Assembly: GCA_019747655.1 (NCBI GenBank)
Contig: JAIEQO010000166.1
Span: 1-41,838 of the forward strand
DNA from: Gemmataceae bacterium
Lineage (GTDB): Bacteria; Planctomycetota; Planctomycetia; Gemmatales; Gemmataceae
Direction of reading: 5' to 3'
Length of the DNA: 41,838 bases
Under the pieces are notes generated by a model. The model searched no databases, was not told the DNA's origin, and saw only the letters and a program-made list of their open reading frames with translations. Position numbers and translations under genes: made by a program. Positions within the stretch are counted from its first letter, which is position 1, and each line of letters opens with the position of its first letter. Below, piece after piece: positions 7,691 through 15,919 of this stretch.

Positions 7691-9085
7691 TCAGCCGAAC
7701 AGTTTCGTCACCGGCTGCCCGGTCACCACCCGCTGCGGTCGGCTGGTCAGGTCGTCGTAGTGGGTGTCGGCCGGGACGCCGAGGGCGTGGAACAGCGTGG
7801 CCGCGAGGTCGCCGGGCGTGACCGGGTTCTCGGCCGGGTAGGCGGCCCGGGCGTCCGACCGGCCGTACACCGCCCCCGGCGCCACCCCGGCCCCGGCCAG
7901 CACCACCGAGTAGCACCCGCCCCAGTGCTTCCGGCCCGGCGTCGTCCCGACGAAGTTCTTCTCCTTGGCCACCAGCGGGGCCCGGCCGAACTCGCCCATC
8001 ACGCACACCAGCGTCTCTTTCAACAGCCCGCGCTGGCCCAGGTCTTCAAGGAAGACCGAGACCGTGCGGTCGAAGCTCGGCAGGAGCGGGTCCTTGAGCG
8101 TCTCGAAGATGTCGTTGTGGGTGTCCCAGCCGTACTCGTCGGGGTCCTCGGGGTGGTCGTCCTGGCCGCGGATGCCGTGGGCCAGGAACGCCGTCACCCA
8201 CGGCACCCCGGCCTCGACCAGCCGCCGGGCGGTCAGGGCCGCCTGCCCGCAACGATCCCGGCCGTAGCGGTCGCGGAGCTTTTGCGGCTCGCGGTCGAGG
8301 TCGAACGCCGACCGGACGACGGGCGTGTTCATCAGCTCGACGGCCTGCCGGGCGAGCCCGGCGAAGTCGGCGTCGGGCACCCGCGTGTCGAGCCCGCCGG
8401 CCAGCTTGCGGCGGTCGGCGAGCCGATCCGGGGGCACGTCGGCCGGCAGGTCGAGGCCGGCGAGGAGGCGGTCGAGTTCGAGCGGGTTGCCGACCTCGAA
8501 CGGCTCGAACGCCCGGCCGAGGAACCCGCCGAACTGCCCCGGCGACTCCTCCCGCGGGGCGAGGAGCGGCCCGTTGACGTGGACGGCCGTGTGCGGGAAC
8601 AGCTTGGCCGGCCGGACCCGCTTGAGGACCGCCCCGAGGGCCGGGAAGTCGGTCGGCCGGGGCGGCGGGTTGGACGACTTCCGCGGGTGGTGCCGGCCGG
8701 TCAGGGCGAGGTAGCAGGCCGACCCGTGGTCGAGGTCGTCGTGCGTCATCGTCTTGACGACGGCGTACTTGTCGGCCAGGGCAGCGAGCTTCGGCAGGTG
8801 TTCACAGAGCCGCAGGCTCGGCACTTTCGTGGGGATACTGCCGAACGCCCCGCGGACCTCTTCCGGGGCGTGGGGCTTCGGGTCCCAGCTTTCGAGCTGG
8901 CTCTGGCCGCCGCTGGTGAACAGTACCACGACCGACTTGGCCCGGCCGAACCCCGGCCCGCCGGTGGGGGTGGCAGCGCGGCCGAGGGTCGGCAGCCCGA
9001 GCAGGGCGGGCAGCCCGAGCCGGAGCCAGTCCCGGCGGGACGGCGGCCGACCGGCCGGACCGAGTTGTGCGACAAGGCGGGGCAT
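7691..9085 (-). CDS. DUF1501 family protein with Tat leader
   Basis: This 464-residue DUF1501 protein belongs to a sulfatase-like alkaline-phosphatase-fold family that is abundant in planctomycetes. It begins with a twin-arginine leader ('SRRDWLRLGLPALLG'). Family segments are present: 'AKSVVVLFTSGGQSQLESWD', 'VKTMTHDDLDHGSACYLALT', 'GVPWVTAFLAHG', 'WDTHNDIF' and 'VCVMGEFGRAPLV'. The real function of the family is not settled; genes often sit beside glycan-degradation genes, as with DUF1080 here. The frame is open to 9193, but the extra 36 residues read through an inverted repeat, so I choose the ATG at 9085. Confidence 0.9.
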   Translation of the reverse strand: MPRLVAQLGPAGRPPSRRDWLRLGLPALLGLPTLGRAATPTGGPGFGRAKSVVVLFTSGGQSQLESWDPKPHAPEEVRGAFGSIPTKVPSLRLCEHLPKLAALADKYAVVKTMTHDDLDHGSACYLALTGRHHPRKSSNPPPRPTDFPALGAVLKRVRPAKLFPHTAVHVNGPLLAPREESPGQFGGFLGRAFEPFEVGNPLELDRLLAGLDLPADVPPDRLADRRKLAGGLDTRVPDADFAGLARQAVELMNTPVVRSAFDLDREPQKLRDRYGRDRCGQAALTARRLVEAGVPWVTAFLAHGIRGQDDHPEDPDEYGWDTHNDIFETLKDPLLPSFDRTVSVFLEDLGQRGLLKETLVCVMGEFGRAPLVAKEKNFVGTTPGRKHWGGCYSVVLAGAGVAPGAVYGRSDARAAYPAENPVTPGDLAATLFHALGVPADTHYDDLTSRPQRVVTGQPVTKLFG

Positions 9086-9094
9086 CCAGAATCT

Positions 9095-9155
9095 GCACAG
9101 GCCTCCCGGCCTGTGCCACCGAGTCATTTGGTGGCACAGGCCGGGAGGCCTGTGC
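9095..9155. repeat. 26-bp perfect inverted repeat between divergent genes
   Basis: Arms 9095-9120 and 9130-9155 are perfectly complementary with a 9-nt loop. It lies between the divergent DUF1501 and tyrA genes, 9 nt before the DUF1501 start codon. Each arm also contains an internal palindrome (CAGGCCTCCCGGCCTG-like). Confidence 0.95.
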
Positions 9156-9204
9156 TCCCCCCCATTATGCCTCCGGACCGGACCGGCCGCCATATACTCT
9201 CCGC

Positions 9205-10044
9205 ATGTTGTTCGGGCAGATCACCATCGTCGGGGTCGGGCTGATCGGCGGGTCGGTCGGGCTGGCGGCGAAGGCTCGGGGCGTCGCCAAGCGGGTGGTC
9301 GGGATCGGCCGCGACCGGGTGTGCCTCCACCGGGCCGTCCTCCGCGGCGCCATCGACGTGTTCAACGTCGACTTCGAGCGCGGGATCGCCGACGCCGACC
9401 TGATCGTCGTCTGCACCCCGGTCGATCAGATCGCCGCCGTCATCCGGGAGGCCGCCTTCCGCTGCGGTGCCGGGACCGTGTTCACCGACGGCGGCAGCAC
9501 CAAGAAGGGGATCGCGGAAGCTGTCGGCAAGCTACCGCCGGGGGTCCACTTCGTCCCGGCCCACCCCCTCGCCGGGTCGGAGCGGAACGGGGTCGAGAAC
9601 GCCCGGGCCGACCTGTTCGACGGCCGGCTGACCATTCTCACCCCGACGGACGGAACTGACCCGGCGGCCGTCGAGCGGGTGGAGGCGTTCTGGCGGGCGC
9701 TCGGGTCGCGGGTCGTCCGGATGTCCGCCGACGAGCACGACCGCGTACTCGCCACCACGAGTCACCTGCCACACGCGGTCGCCGCCGGGGTGGCGGGTGT
9801 CACGCCGCCCGAATGGCTGACCCTCTCCGCCGGCGGGTTCCGCGACGTGACCCGGATCGCCGGCGGCGACCCGTGGCTGTGGGCCGCGATATTCGAGGCC
9901 AACCGGGACGCCGTCCTGGCGGCTCTGGACCGGTTCACCGACCGACTCGCCGAGTTTCGGCGGCTCCTCGAGAACGGCGACCGCGACGGGCTGGTGGACT
10001 GGCTCGCCGACGCGAAAAGGGTGCGCGATGCTCTGGGAACTTGA
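9205..10044 (+). CDS. tyrA: Prephenate dehydrogenase (TyrA family)
   Basis: This 279-residue protein oxidatively decarboxylates prephenate (or arogenate) with NAD(P)+ in tyrosine synthesis. The N-terminal Rossmann loop is 'ITIVGVGLIGGSVGLAAKAR'. 'HPLAGSERNGVENA' is the TyrA substrate-site signature, and 'TSHLPHAVAAG' carries the conserved His. The frame is open to 9067, but that part reads the repeat; the ATG at 9205 opens the nucleotide-binding strand. Its end overlaps the purL start by 17 nt, implying co-transcription. Prephenate or arogenate preference cannot be told. Confidence 0.92.
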   Translation: MLFGQITIVGVGLIGGSVGLAAKARGVAKRVVGIGRDRVCLHRAVLRGAIDVFNVDFERGIADADLIVVCTPVDQIAAVIREAAFRCGAGTVFTDGGSTKKGIAEAVGKLPPGVHFVPAHPLAGSERNGVENARADLFDGRLTILTPTDGTDPAAVERVEAFWRALGSRVVRMSADEHDRVLATTSHLPHAVAAGVAGVTPPEWLTLSAGGFRDVTRIAGGDPWLWAAIFEANRDAVLAALDRFTDRLAEFRRLLENGDRDGLVDWLADAKRVRDALGT

Positions 10045-12916
10045 GGTCCGCCCGGCCGGCCGGGACGCCGAGCGGGAGCGGGTGTGCGACGAGTTCGACC
10101 TGCTCACCCACGCCCGCCGCGGGGGCGATCTCGTCGCCGCGTCGGCCCGCGGCTACCTGCTCGAAGGCGAGCTGTCCGAGGCTGATGTCGGCCGGCTGGC
10201 CGCCGAGGTCTTGGTCGACCCGCTCGTCGAGGCCGGCGACGTGAAGCCGCTCGGGGCCCGGGGCGGCCACGCCTACACCGTGCTGCTCAAGCCGGGGGTG
10301 ATGGACCCGTCGGCGCAGACGGTGCTCGACGTGGGCCGGGTGCTCGGGCTGCGGCTGACCGAGGTGCGGACGTTCCGCCGGTATTACGGCCCGGCCGCGA
10401 TCGACCCGGCCGATCGGGATGTCTTGTTCCGCAAAGTACTGGCCAACGACGCCATCGAGCAGGTCGTGGCCGGGCCGGTCCGGGCCGACCACCTCGGCCT
10501 CGGCTCGGCGTACACCTTCCGGCTCGTGACGGTGCCGCTGCTCGGGCTGGACGACGCCGGGCTGGTGAAGCTCAGCAAGGAGGGGATGCTCGCACTCACG
10601 CTGGACGAGATGAAGGCGGTGCAGGCGCACTTCCGGGAGCTGGGCCGCGAGCCGACCGACTGCGAGCTGGAGACGATCGCCCAGACGTGGTCCGAGCACT
10701 GCTCGCACAAGACGCTGAAGGGGACCATCCACCTCAAGGACCACACCACCGGCGAGACCCGCACCTACAAGAACCTGCTCAAGGAGACGGTGTTCGCGGC
10801 CACCCAGGAGATCCGCCGCCGGCTCGGGGCCGACGACTGGTGCGTCAGCGTGTTCGCCGACAACGCCGGGGTGGTGATGTTCGACGACGACCACCACGTC
10901 TGCTTCAAGGTCGAGACCCACAACCACCCGTCGGCCATCGAGCCCTACGGCGGGGCCAACACCGGCCTCGGCGGGGTGATCCGGGACGTGCTCGGGACCG
11001 GCCTCGGGGCCAAGCCGATCGCCAACACCGACGTGTTCTGCTTCGCCCCGCCGGACTTCCGCCCCGAGGACCTGCCGCCGGGCGTCCTCCACCCCCGCCG
11101 AGTGATGCAGGGCGTCGTGGCCGGGGTCCGCGACTACGGCAACCGGATGGGCATCCCGACGGTCAACGGGGCCGTCCTGTTCGACGAGCGATACCTGGCC
11201 AACCCGCTCGTCTTCTGCGGTACGGTCGGGCTGTTGCCGAAGGACAAGGCGTTCAAAGAAGTTCAGCCCGGCGACCTGATCGTGGCCGTCGGCGGGCGGA
11301 CCGGCCGGGACGGCATCCACGGGGCCACCTTCTCGTCGCTGGAGCTGACCCACGAGTCCGAGACGGTCAGCGGCGGGGCGGTCCAGATCGGCAACGCCAT
11401 CACCGAGAAGAAGGTGCTGGACGTGCTGCTCCAGGCCCGGGACCGGGGGCTGTACACGGCCGTCACCGACTGCGGGGCCGGCGGGTTCAGTTCCGCCGTC
11501 GGCGAGATGGGGGCCGAGGTCGGTGCCGTCGTCGACCTGGAGAAGGCCCCGCTCAAGTACGAGGGATTGAGCTACACCGAGGTCTGGATCAGCGAGTCGC
11601 AGGAGCGGATGGTCCTGTCGGTCCCGCCCGGCAAGTGGGACGAGCTGCGGCGGCTCTGCGAGGCCGAGGATGTCGAGGCGGCCGTACTGGGCACGTTCGA
11701 GCCGACCGGCCGGCTGAAGCTCCGCTACGGGGGGAACCCGGTCGCTGACCTGTCGATGGCGTTTTTGCACGACGGCCGACCCCAGCAAATGCGGAATGCG
11801 GAATGGGGAATGCGGAATTCCGAACCGGTGTCTCCGTCTGCCGAATCCGCAATCCGCAATCCGCAATCCGCATTGCTCGCCATCCTGGCGAGCTACTCGG
11901 TCTGCTCGAAGGAGTGGATCGTCCGGCAGTACGACCACGAGGTCCAGGGCGGGAGCGTCATCAAGCCGCTCGTGGGGGTGGCCGACGACGGCCCGTCCGA
12001 CGCCGCGGTCATTACGCCGGTGCTCGGCTCGACCGTCGGCGTGGCCATCGGCTGCGGGGTCAATCCCCGGTACGCCGACCTGGACCCGTATGCCGCCGCA
12101 GCCGCCGCCATCGACGAGGCCGTCCGGAACGTGGTCGCCGTCGGGGCCGACCCGGCCCGGACGGCCATCCTCGACAACTTCTGCTGGGGGAACGTCAATG
12201 ACCCGCATGTCCTCGGGGCGCTGGTCCGCACGGCCGAGGCCTGCCGGGACGTGGCCGTCGCCTTCGGCACCCCGTTCATCAGCGGCAAGGACAGCCTGAA
12301 CAACACCTACGCCGGGCCGGACGGGGTTCGCCGGGACATCCCGCACACGCTGTTGGTGTCGGCCCTCGGCCGGGTGCCGGACGTTCGCCAGTGCGTGACG
12401 ATGGACCTGAAGGAGCCGGGTAACGACCTGTACCTCGTAGGCATCACCCGGGACGAACTCGGCGGCTCGCACCTGCACCTCGTCACGGGGCGGGGCGGGG
12501 GCACCCCGCCGCGGGTCGATCCGGAGCTGGCCCCGAAGCTGTTCGCGGCCGTCCATACGGCCATCACTCAGGGCCTCGTCCGGGCGTGCCACGACCTGAG
12601 CGAGGGCGGGCTGGCGGTCGCCGCCGCGGAAATGGCCTTCGCCGGCGGGGTCGGGGCCGACCTCACCGAGTTGCACGGCGGCAATCTGTCCGACGAGGCC
12701 CGGCTGTTCAGCGAGTCGCCGACCCGGTTCCTGATCGAGGCGAAGCCCGAGCACGCCGACGCCCTGCGGGCGGTTTTCGCGGACGTGCCGTGCGTGCGGG
12801 TGGGTGTCGCCACCGCCGAGCCCCGGTTGCGGGTCGCCGGGGCCAACGGCGAGTGGCTGATTTGGTTGAAGCTGGCAGAACTCAAGGAGGCGTGGCAGAA
12901 GCCGCTACGGTGGTAA
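10028..12916 (+). CDS. purL: Phosphoribosylformylglycinamidine synthase, PurS-PurL fusion
   Basis: PurL makes FGAM from FGAR, ATP and glutamine-derived ammonia in purine synthesis. This 962-residue form is longer than the small PurL (about 740). Residues about 85-125 ('YTVLLKPGVMDPSAQTVLDV') resemble PurS, so PurS appears fused at the N-terminus. There is no C-terminal glutaminase, so a separate PurQ is expected. The catalytic segment 'TWSEHCSHKT' is at 220-229 (His224), and 'KVETHNHPSAIEPYGGANTG' is the first AIRS-like ATP site. A second pair of AIRS domains follows ('YDHEVQGGSVIKPLVG', 'PFISGKDSLNNTY'). Residues about 587-617 are encoded by an in-frame inverted repeat between the two halves. 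Overlaps tyrA. Confidence 0.95.
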   Translation: MLWELEVRPAGRDAERERVCDEFDLLTHARRGGDLVAASARGYLLEGELSEADVGRLAAEVLVDPLVEAGDVKPLGARGGHAYTVLLKPGVMDPSAQTVLDVGRVLGLRLTEVRTFRRYYGPAAIDPADRDVLFRKVLANDAIEQVVAGPVRADHLGLGSAYTFRLVTVPLLGLDDAGLVKLSKEGMLALTLDEMKAVQAHFRELGREPTDCELETIAQTWSEHCSHKTLKGTIHLKDHTTGETRTYKNLLKETVFAATQEIRRRLGADDWCVSVFADNAGVVMFDDDHHVCFKVETHNHPSAIEPYGGANTGLGGVIRDVLGTGLGAKPIANTDVFCFAPPDFRPEDLPPGVLHPRRVMQGVVAGVRDYGNRMGIPTVNGAVLFDERYLANPLVFCGTVGLLPKDKAFKEVQPGDLIVAVGGRTGRDGIHGATFSSLELTHESETVSGGAVQIGNAITEKKVLDVLLQARDRGLYTAVTDCGAGGFSSAVGEMGAEVGAVVDLEKAPLKYEGLSYTEVWISESQERMVLSVPPGKWDELRRLCEAEDVEAAVLGTFEPTGRLKLRYGGNPVADLSMAFLHDGRPQQMRNAEWGMRNSEPVSPSAESAIRNPQSALLAILASYSVCSKEWIVRQYDHEVQGGSVIKPLVGVADDGPSDAAVITPVLGSTVGVAIGCGVNPRYADLDPYAAAAAAIDEAVRNVVAVGADPARTAILDNFCWGNVNDPHVLGALVRTAEACRDVAVAFGTPFISGKDSLNNTYAGPDGVRRDIPHTLLVSALGRVPDVRQCVTMDLKEPGNDLYLVGITRDELGGSHLHLVTGRGGGTPPRVDPELAPKLFAAVHTAITQGLVRACHDLSEGGLAVAAAEMAFAGGVGADLTELHGGNLSDEARLFSESPTRFLIEAKPEHADALRAVFADVPCVRVGVATAEPRLRVAGANGEWLIWLKLAELKEAWQKPLRW
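11785..11876. repeat. In-frame heptamer inverted repeat inside purL
   Basis: The left part (11785-11820) is a run of AATGCGG-type heptamers; the right part (11841-11876) is a run of AATCCGC-type heptamers. They pair as an imperfect inverted repeat around a short spacer. The segment is translated in the purL frame as 'MRNAEWGMRNSE' and 'SAIRNPQSALL'. It falls in the linker between the two halves of PurL, which explains why it is tolerated. Confidence 0.88.
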
Positions 12917-12963
12917 GGGGTATAATGCCAAGTGGCCGGCGCCGCCTCGGCGGCGGATCGGAC

Positions 12964-13064
12964 TAACCACAGAGTCACAGAGGACACCGAGCGGCCCCGA
13001 GCCGAGAGTTTGAATATTGATCTCGGTCTTTCTCTGCTCCGTGGTCTCTGTGACTCTGTGGTTA
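12964..13064. repeat. 29-bp inverted repeat downstream of purL
   Basis: Arms 12964-12992 and 13036-13064 pair at 26 of 29 positions, including 19 consecutive outer pairs, and a shorter CCGAGA/TCTCGG stem lies inside. The arms carry the CACAGAGTCACAGAG motif. The repeat fills most of the 183-nt gap between purL and the next gene. Confidence 0.9.
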
Positions 13065-13099
13065 ATCCTCCTTAACCGGTCCAACACGGGGGCCCGATC

Positions 13100-15634
13100 A
13101 TGTCCCGGCTCGTGCTCGTGACCGGCCTCGTGGCGGGGCTGGGTACAGTCGTCCTCGTCCCGGCGGCCCCGGCCCAACCGCCGGTGAAGCTCCCGGAGCC
13201 CGGCCCCGCGCCGCCGGCGGCCGCCCCGCCGAAGGCCGACGAGGAGCTGGTCAACAAGGTCCGGGACGCGATCAAGAACGGCGTCCGCTACCTGAAGAAG
13301 CAGCAGACCCCCCGGGGCGACTGGGAGGGCATCCTGCTCAACACCCTGGCCGACATGGAGGGCGGGGCCACCGCCCTCGTCGTCCTCGCGCTGCTCAACT
13401 GCGGCGAGTCGCCGGACGACCCGGCCGTCGCCCGGGCCCTCCAGTACCTCCGCACCCTGCCGCCGAAGAAGACCTACGTGGTCGGGCTCCAGAACCTGGT
13501 GTTCCTGGAGGCCCGGCAGGCGAAGGACCTGGCCAAGATTCAGGCCAACGCCGACTGGCTGGCGGCCAAGGCCCTCGGGTACAACGGCGGGGCCGCCCCG
13601 CTCGACGGGTGGAGCTACCCCGGCAACGGCACGGCCGACAACTCGAACACCCAGTACGCCCTGCTGGGGCTGTACGCCGCCAAGCAGGCCGGGGCGTCGA
13701 TCGACGACCGGCTCTGGCGGGCCATCCAGGACTACTACACCCGCACCCAGGGGAAGCCGACCCCGACCACCGGGTTCTGGCAGTACCACAACTTCGACCG
13801 CACCCCGAGCTTCACCATGACGGTGGCCGGGGTGTGCGGCCTGCTGATCGCCCGGATGGGGCTGGACCAGCCGGCCCAGGGGCTCGACCCGGCCACCGGG
13901 GTGGCGGCCGACTGCGGGAAGTACGACGAGAGCGGGCCGACCGCCCGGGGGATGAACTGGATCGGGGCGAACTTCAACTTCGAGCAGGGCAAGTCGATCT
14001 TCTACAACGTGTACGGGATCGAGCGGCTCGGGCGGCTGTCCGGCCGGCGGTTCATCGGCACCCACGACTGGTACCGGGAGGGGTGCGAGTACCTGGTCAA
14101 GGCCCAGGACCCGCAGACCGGGGCCATCGCCAAAGGCCGCGGGATCGACGGGTCGGACGTGATCTCGACCGCGTTCGGGCTCCTGTTCCTGTCGAAGGGC
14201 CGGACCCCGATCCTGGTCAGCAAGTTCGCCTGGGGCGAGTTCCGGGACAACGGCGGCGGGACGTTCGCCGAGCTGGGCGGCCCGGACGGGGTGGTGAACT
14301 GGAACCGCAAGCACAACGACACCCGCCACCTGGTCGAGTTCAGCAGCCGGGAGCTGTTCAAGGGCGTGCCGCTCGCGTGGCAGGTGTACGACGCCCGCCG
14401 GCTCGACCTGGACACCGACGAGAAGATCGGGGCCGAGGTCGGGGTGCTGCTCCAGTCGCCGGTGCTGTACCTGAACGGCCACGGCCGCATCCCGTTCGTC
14501 GGCCGGCAGGGCGAGCTGCTCAACACCCAGGAGAAGATTCTCCAGCGGTATGTGGACGAGGGCGGGTTCATCCTGGCCGAGGCGTGCTGCGGCGACCGGG
14601 AGTTCGCCGCCTCGTTCCGGGAGCTGATGGGCCGCATCTTCAAGGGGAACGACTTCAAGCCGCTGCCCGAGACGCACGCCATCTGGACCTCGTTCTTCAA
14701 GGACGAGGGGCTGGCCGCGTTCGCCGGGCTGGAGGGGCTGGAGAAGGGCTGCCGGACGGTGGTGGTGCTCAGCCCGAAGCCCTTGGCCGGGTACTGGGAG
14801 GAGCACCGGTACATGCCGGAGAAGGGGAAGCCCGGGGCCAAGCCGGGCGACGCCACCCACCGCGGCGAGATGGCCTACAAGCTGGCCGGCAACATCATCG
14901 CCTACGCCACCGGGCTGGAGCTGCCCAAGCCGCGGCTGACCCGGGCCGTCTTGGTCGACCCGGCGGCGGCCGAGCGGGGCACCCCCCGCGGGTATTTCAA
15001 GGCGGCCCAGCTCAAGACCGGGACCGAGGCCGAGCCGGCCCCGGCGGCTGTTCGGAACCTGATGGGGTACATCCGCGACCGCTACCGGCTGGACGTGGCC
15101 CTGAGCAAGGAGTCGCTCTACCCGGGCGACGACAACCTGTTCAAGTTCAAGTTCATGTACCTGCACGGCCGCAAGCCGTTCGACCTGCGGGACGAGGACG
15201 CCGAGAACCTGCGGGCCAACCTGAACACCGGCGGCCTCTTGTTCGCGGACGCCGGGTGCAACGGGTTCGCCGCCTGGAAGCGGTTCGACGAGTCGTTCCG
15301 GGCGGCGGTCAAGCGGCTCTACCCGGACCAGCCGCTGACGGTGGTGCCGGCCGACGACCCGCTCTTCACCGGCAAGCTGGCGTCGGGGTCGCCGGTCGGG
15401 CTGTTGCGGTGCCGGCGGGAGACGGCCGACGGGGCCGGCCCGGACCCGGAAATGAAGACCGTCCCGCCGCTGTTGGAGGGGATCAGGGTCGACGGGCGGT
15501 GGGTGGTGCTTTACAGCAAGTACGACGTGGGATGTGCCCTGGAGGGGCACAAGTCGTCCGACTGCATGGGGTACGACAAGGAGTCGGCCCTGAAGTTGGC
15601 CACGGCCGTGGTGCTGTACTCGCTGAAGCGGTGA
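13100..15634 (+). CDS. Secreted terpenoid-cyclase-like toroid protein with two DUF4159 domains
   Basis: This 844-residue protein starts with a Sec signal ('LVTGLVAGLGTVVLVPAAPA') and a Pro/Ala linker. Residues about 50-420 form an alpha/alpha toroid like prenyltransferase/squalene-cyclase repeats ('AIKNGVRYLKKQQTPRGDW', 'TALVVLALLNCGESPDDPAV', 'WSYPGNGTADNSNTQYALLG'), with no evident cyclase DxDD acid. Two DUF4159 domains follow: one around 'SPVLYLNGHGRIPF' to 'FILAEACCGDREFAASF' (about 450-620), the other around 'KFKFMYLHGRKPFDLRDED' to 'LLFADAGCNGFAAWKRF' (about 670-840). DUF4159 has a glutamine-amidotransferase-like fold. The function is unknown; the signal puts it outside the cytoplasm. 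Confidence 0.85.
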   Translation: MSRLVLVTGLVAGLGTVVLVPAAPAQPPVKLPEPGPAPPAAAPPKADEELVNKVRDAIKNGVRYLKKQQTPRGDWEGILLNTLADMEGGATALVVLALLNCGESPDDPAVARALQYLRTLPPKKTYVVGLQNLVFLEARQAKDLAKIQANADWLAAKALGYNGGAAPLDGWSYPGNGTADNSNTQYALLGLYAAKQAGASIDDRLWRAIQDYYTRTQGKPTPTTGFWQYHNFDRTPSFTMTVAGVCGLLIARMGLDQPAQGLDPATGVAADCGKYDESGPTARGMNWIGANFNFEQGKSIFYNVYGIERLGRLSGRRFIGTHDWYREGCEYLVKAQDPQTGAIAKGRGIDGSDVISTAFGLLFLSKGRTPILVSKFAWGEFRDNGGGTFAELGGPDGVVNWNRKHNDTRHLVEFSSRELFKGVPLAWQVYDARRLDLDTDEKIGAEVGVLLQSPVLYLNGHGRIPFVGRQGELLNTQEKILQRYVDEGGFILAEACCGDREFAASFRELMGRIFKGNDFKPLPETHAIWTSFFKDEGLAAFAGLEGLEKGCRTVVVLSPKPLAGYWEEHRYMPEKGKPGAKPGDATHRGEMAYKLAGNIIAYATGLELPKPRLTRAVLVDPAAAERGTPRGYFKAAQLKTGTEAEPAPAAVRNLMGYIRDRYRLDVALSKESLYPGDDNLFKFKFMYLHGRKPFDLRDEDAENLRANLNTGGLLFADAGCNGFAAWKRFDESFRAAVKRLYPDQPLTVVPADDPLFTGKLASGSPVGLLRCRRETADGAGPDPEMKTVPPLLEGIRVDGRWVVLYSKYDVGCALEGHKSSDCMGYDKESALKLATAVVLYSLKR

Positions 15635-15678
15635 ACGAACCAGCCCAGCGGCGGCCGTCGGACGCCCCCGCCCAGCGG

Positions 15679-15697
15679 GCCGGCTTCGAGCGCCGGC
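15679..15697. terminator. Short hairpin between convergent genes
   Basis: GCCGGC at 15679-15684 pairs with GCCGGC at 15692-15697 around a 7-nt loop, immediately beside the stop of the minus-strand gene at 15698 and 45 nt after the plus-strand stop at 15634. It is a weak terminator candidate. Confidence 0.35.
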
Positions 15698-15919
15698 TCA
15701 CGCGCGGGGTTTGACCCGGCCGGACTTGCGACGCTCGCCGTGGCCCGCGCCGCCGGTCGGAACGGGCTTGCCCGGGCCGGCCGTCGACCCGGCCAGGAAT
15801 CGCTCGAGCGCCTCGGCCACCTCCGACCGCCCGGTCGGGGATGCCCGGCCCCCCTCGGGGCCCGCCATCGCCGCCGCCAGCCGGGCTCGCACCTCCGCCA
15901 GCGTCACGCCGCCCATCAT
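15698..15919 (-). CDS. Small protein coupled to the HExxH gene
   Basis: No family is recognised. The product is 72-73 residues: a helical first half ('GVTLAEVRARLAAAMAG', 'RSEVAEALERFLAGS') and a disordered, basic tail ('HGERRKSGRVKPRA'). Two adjacent ATG codons (15919 and 15916) overlap the stop of the upstream HExxH gene, giving an ATGATG/TGATG arrangement that strongly suggests translational coupling. The frame is open further upstream, but only inside the neighbouring gene. It may be a partner of the HExxH protein. Confidence 0.6.
   Translation of the reverse strand: MMGGVTLAEVRARLAAAMAGPEGGRASPTGRSEVAEALERFLAGSTAGPGKPVPTGGAGHGERRKSGRVKPRA

Noticed and set aside
9935-12754. 939-codon open frame antisense to purL
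   Set aside because: Same register effect; purL on the other strand is unmistakable.
12905-15550. 881-codon open frame antisense to the DUF4159 gene
   Set aside because: Low-complexity shadow of a gene with a signal peptide and recognisable domains.
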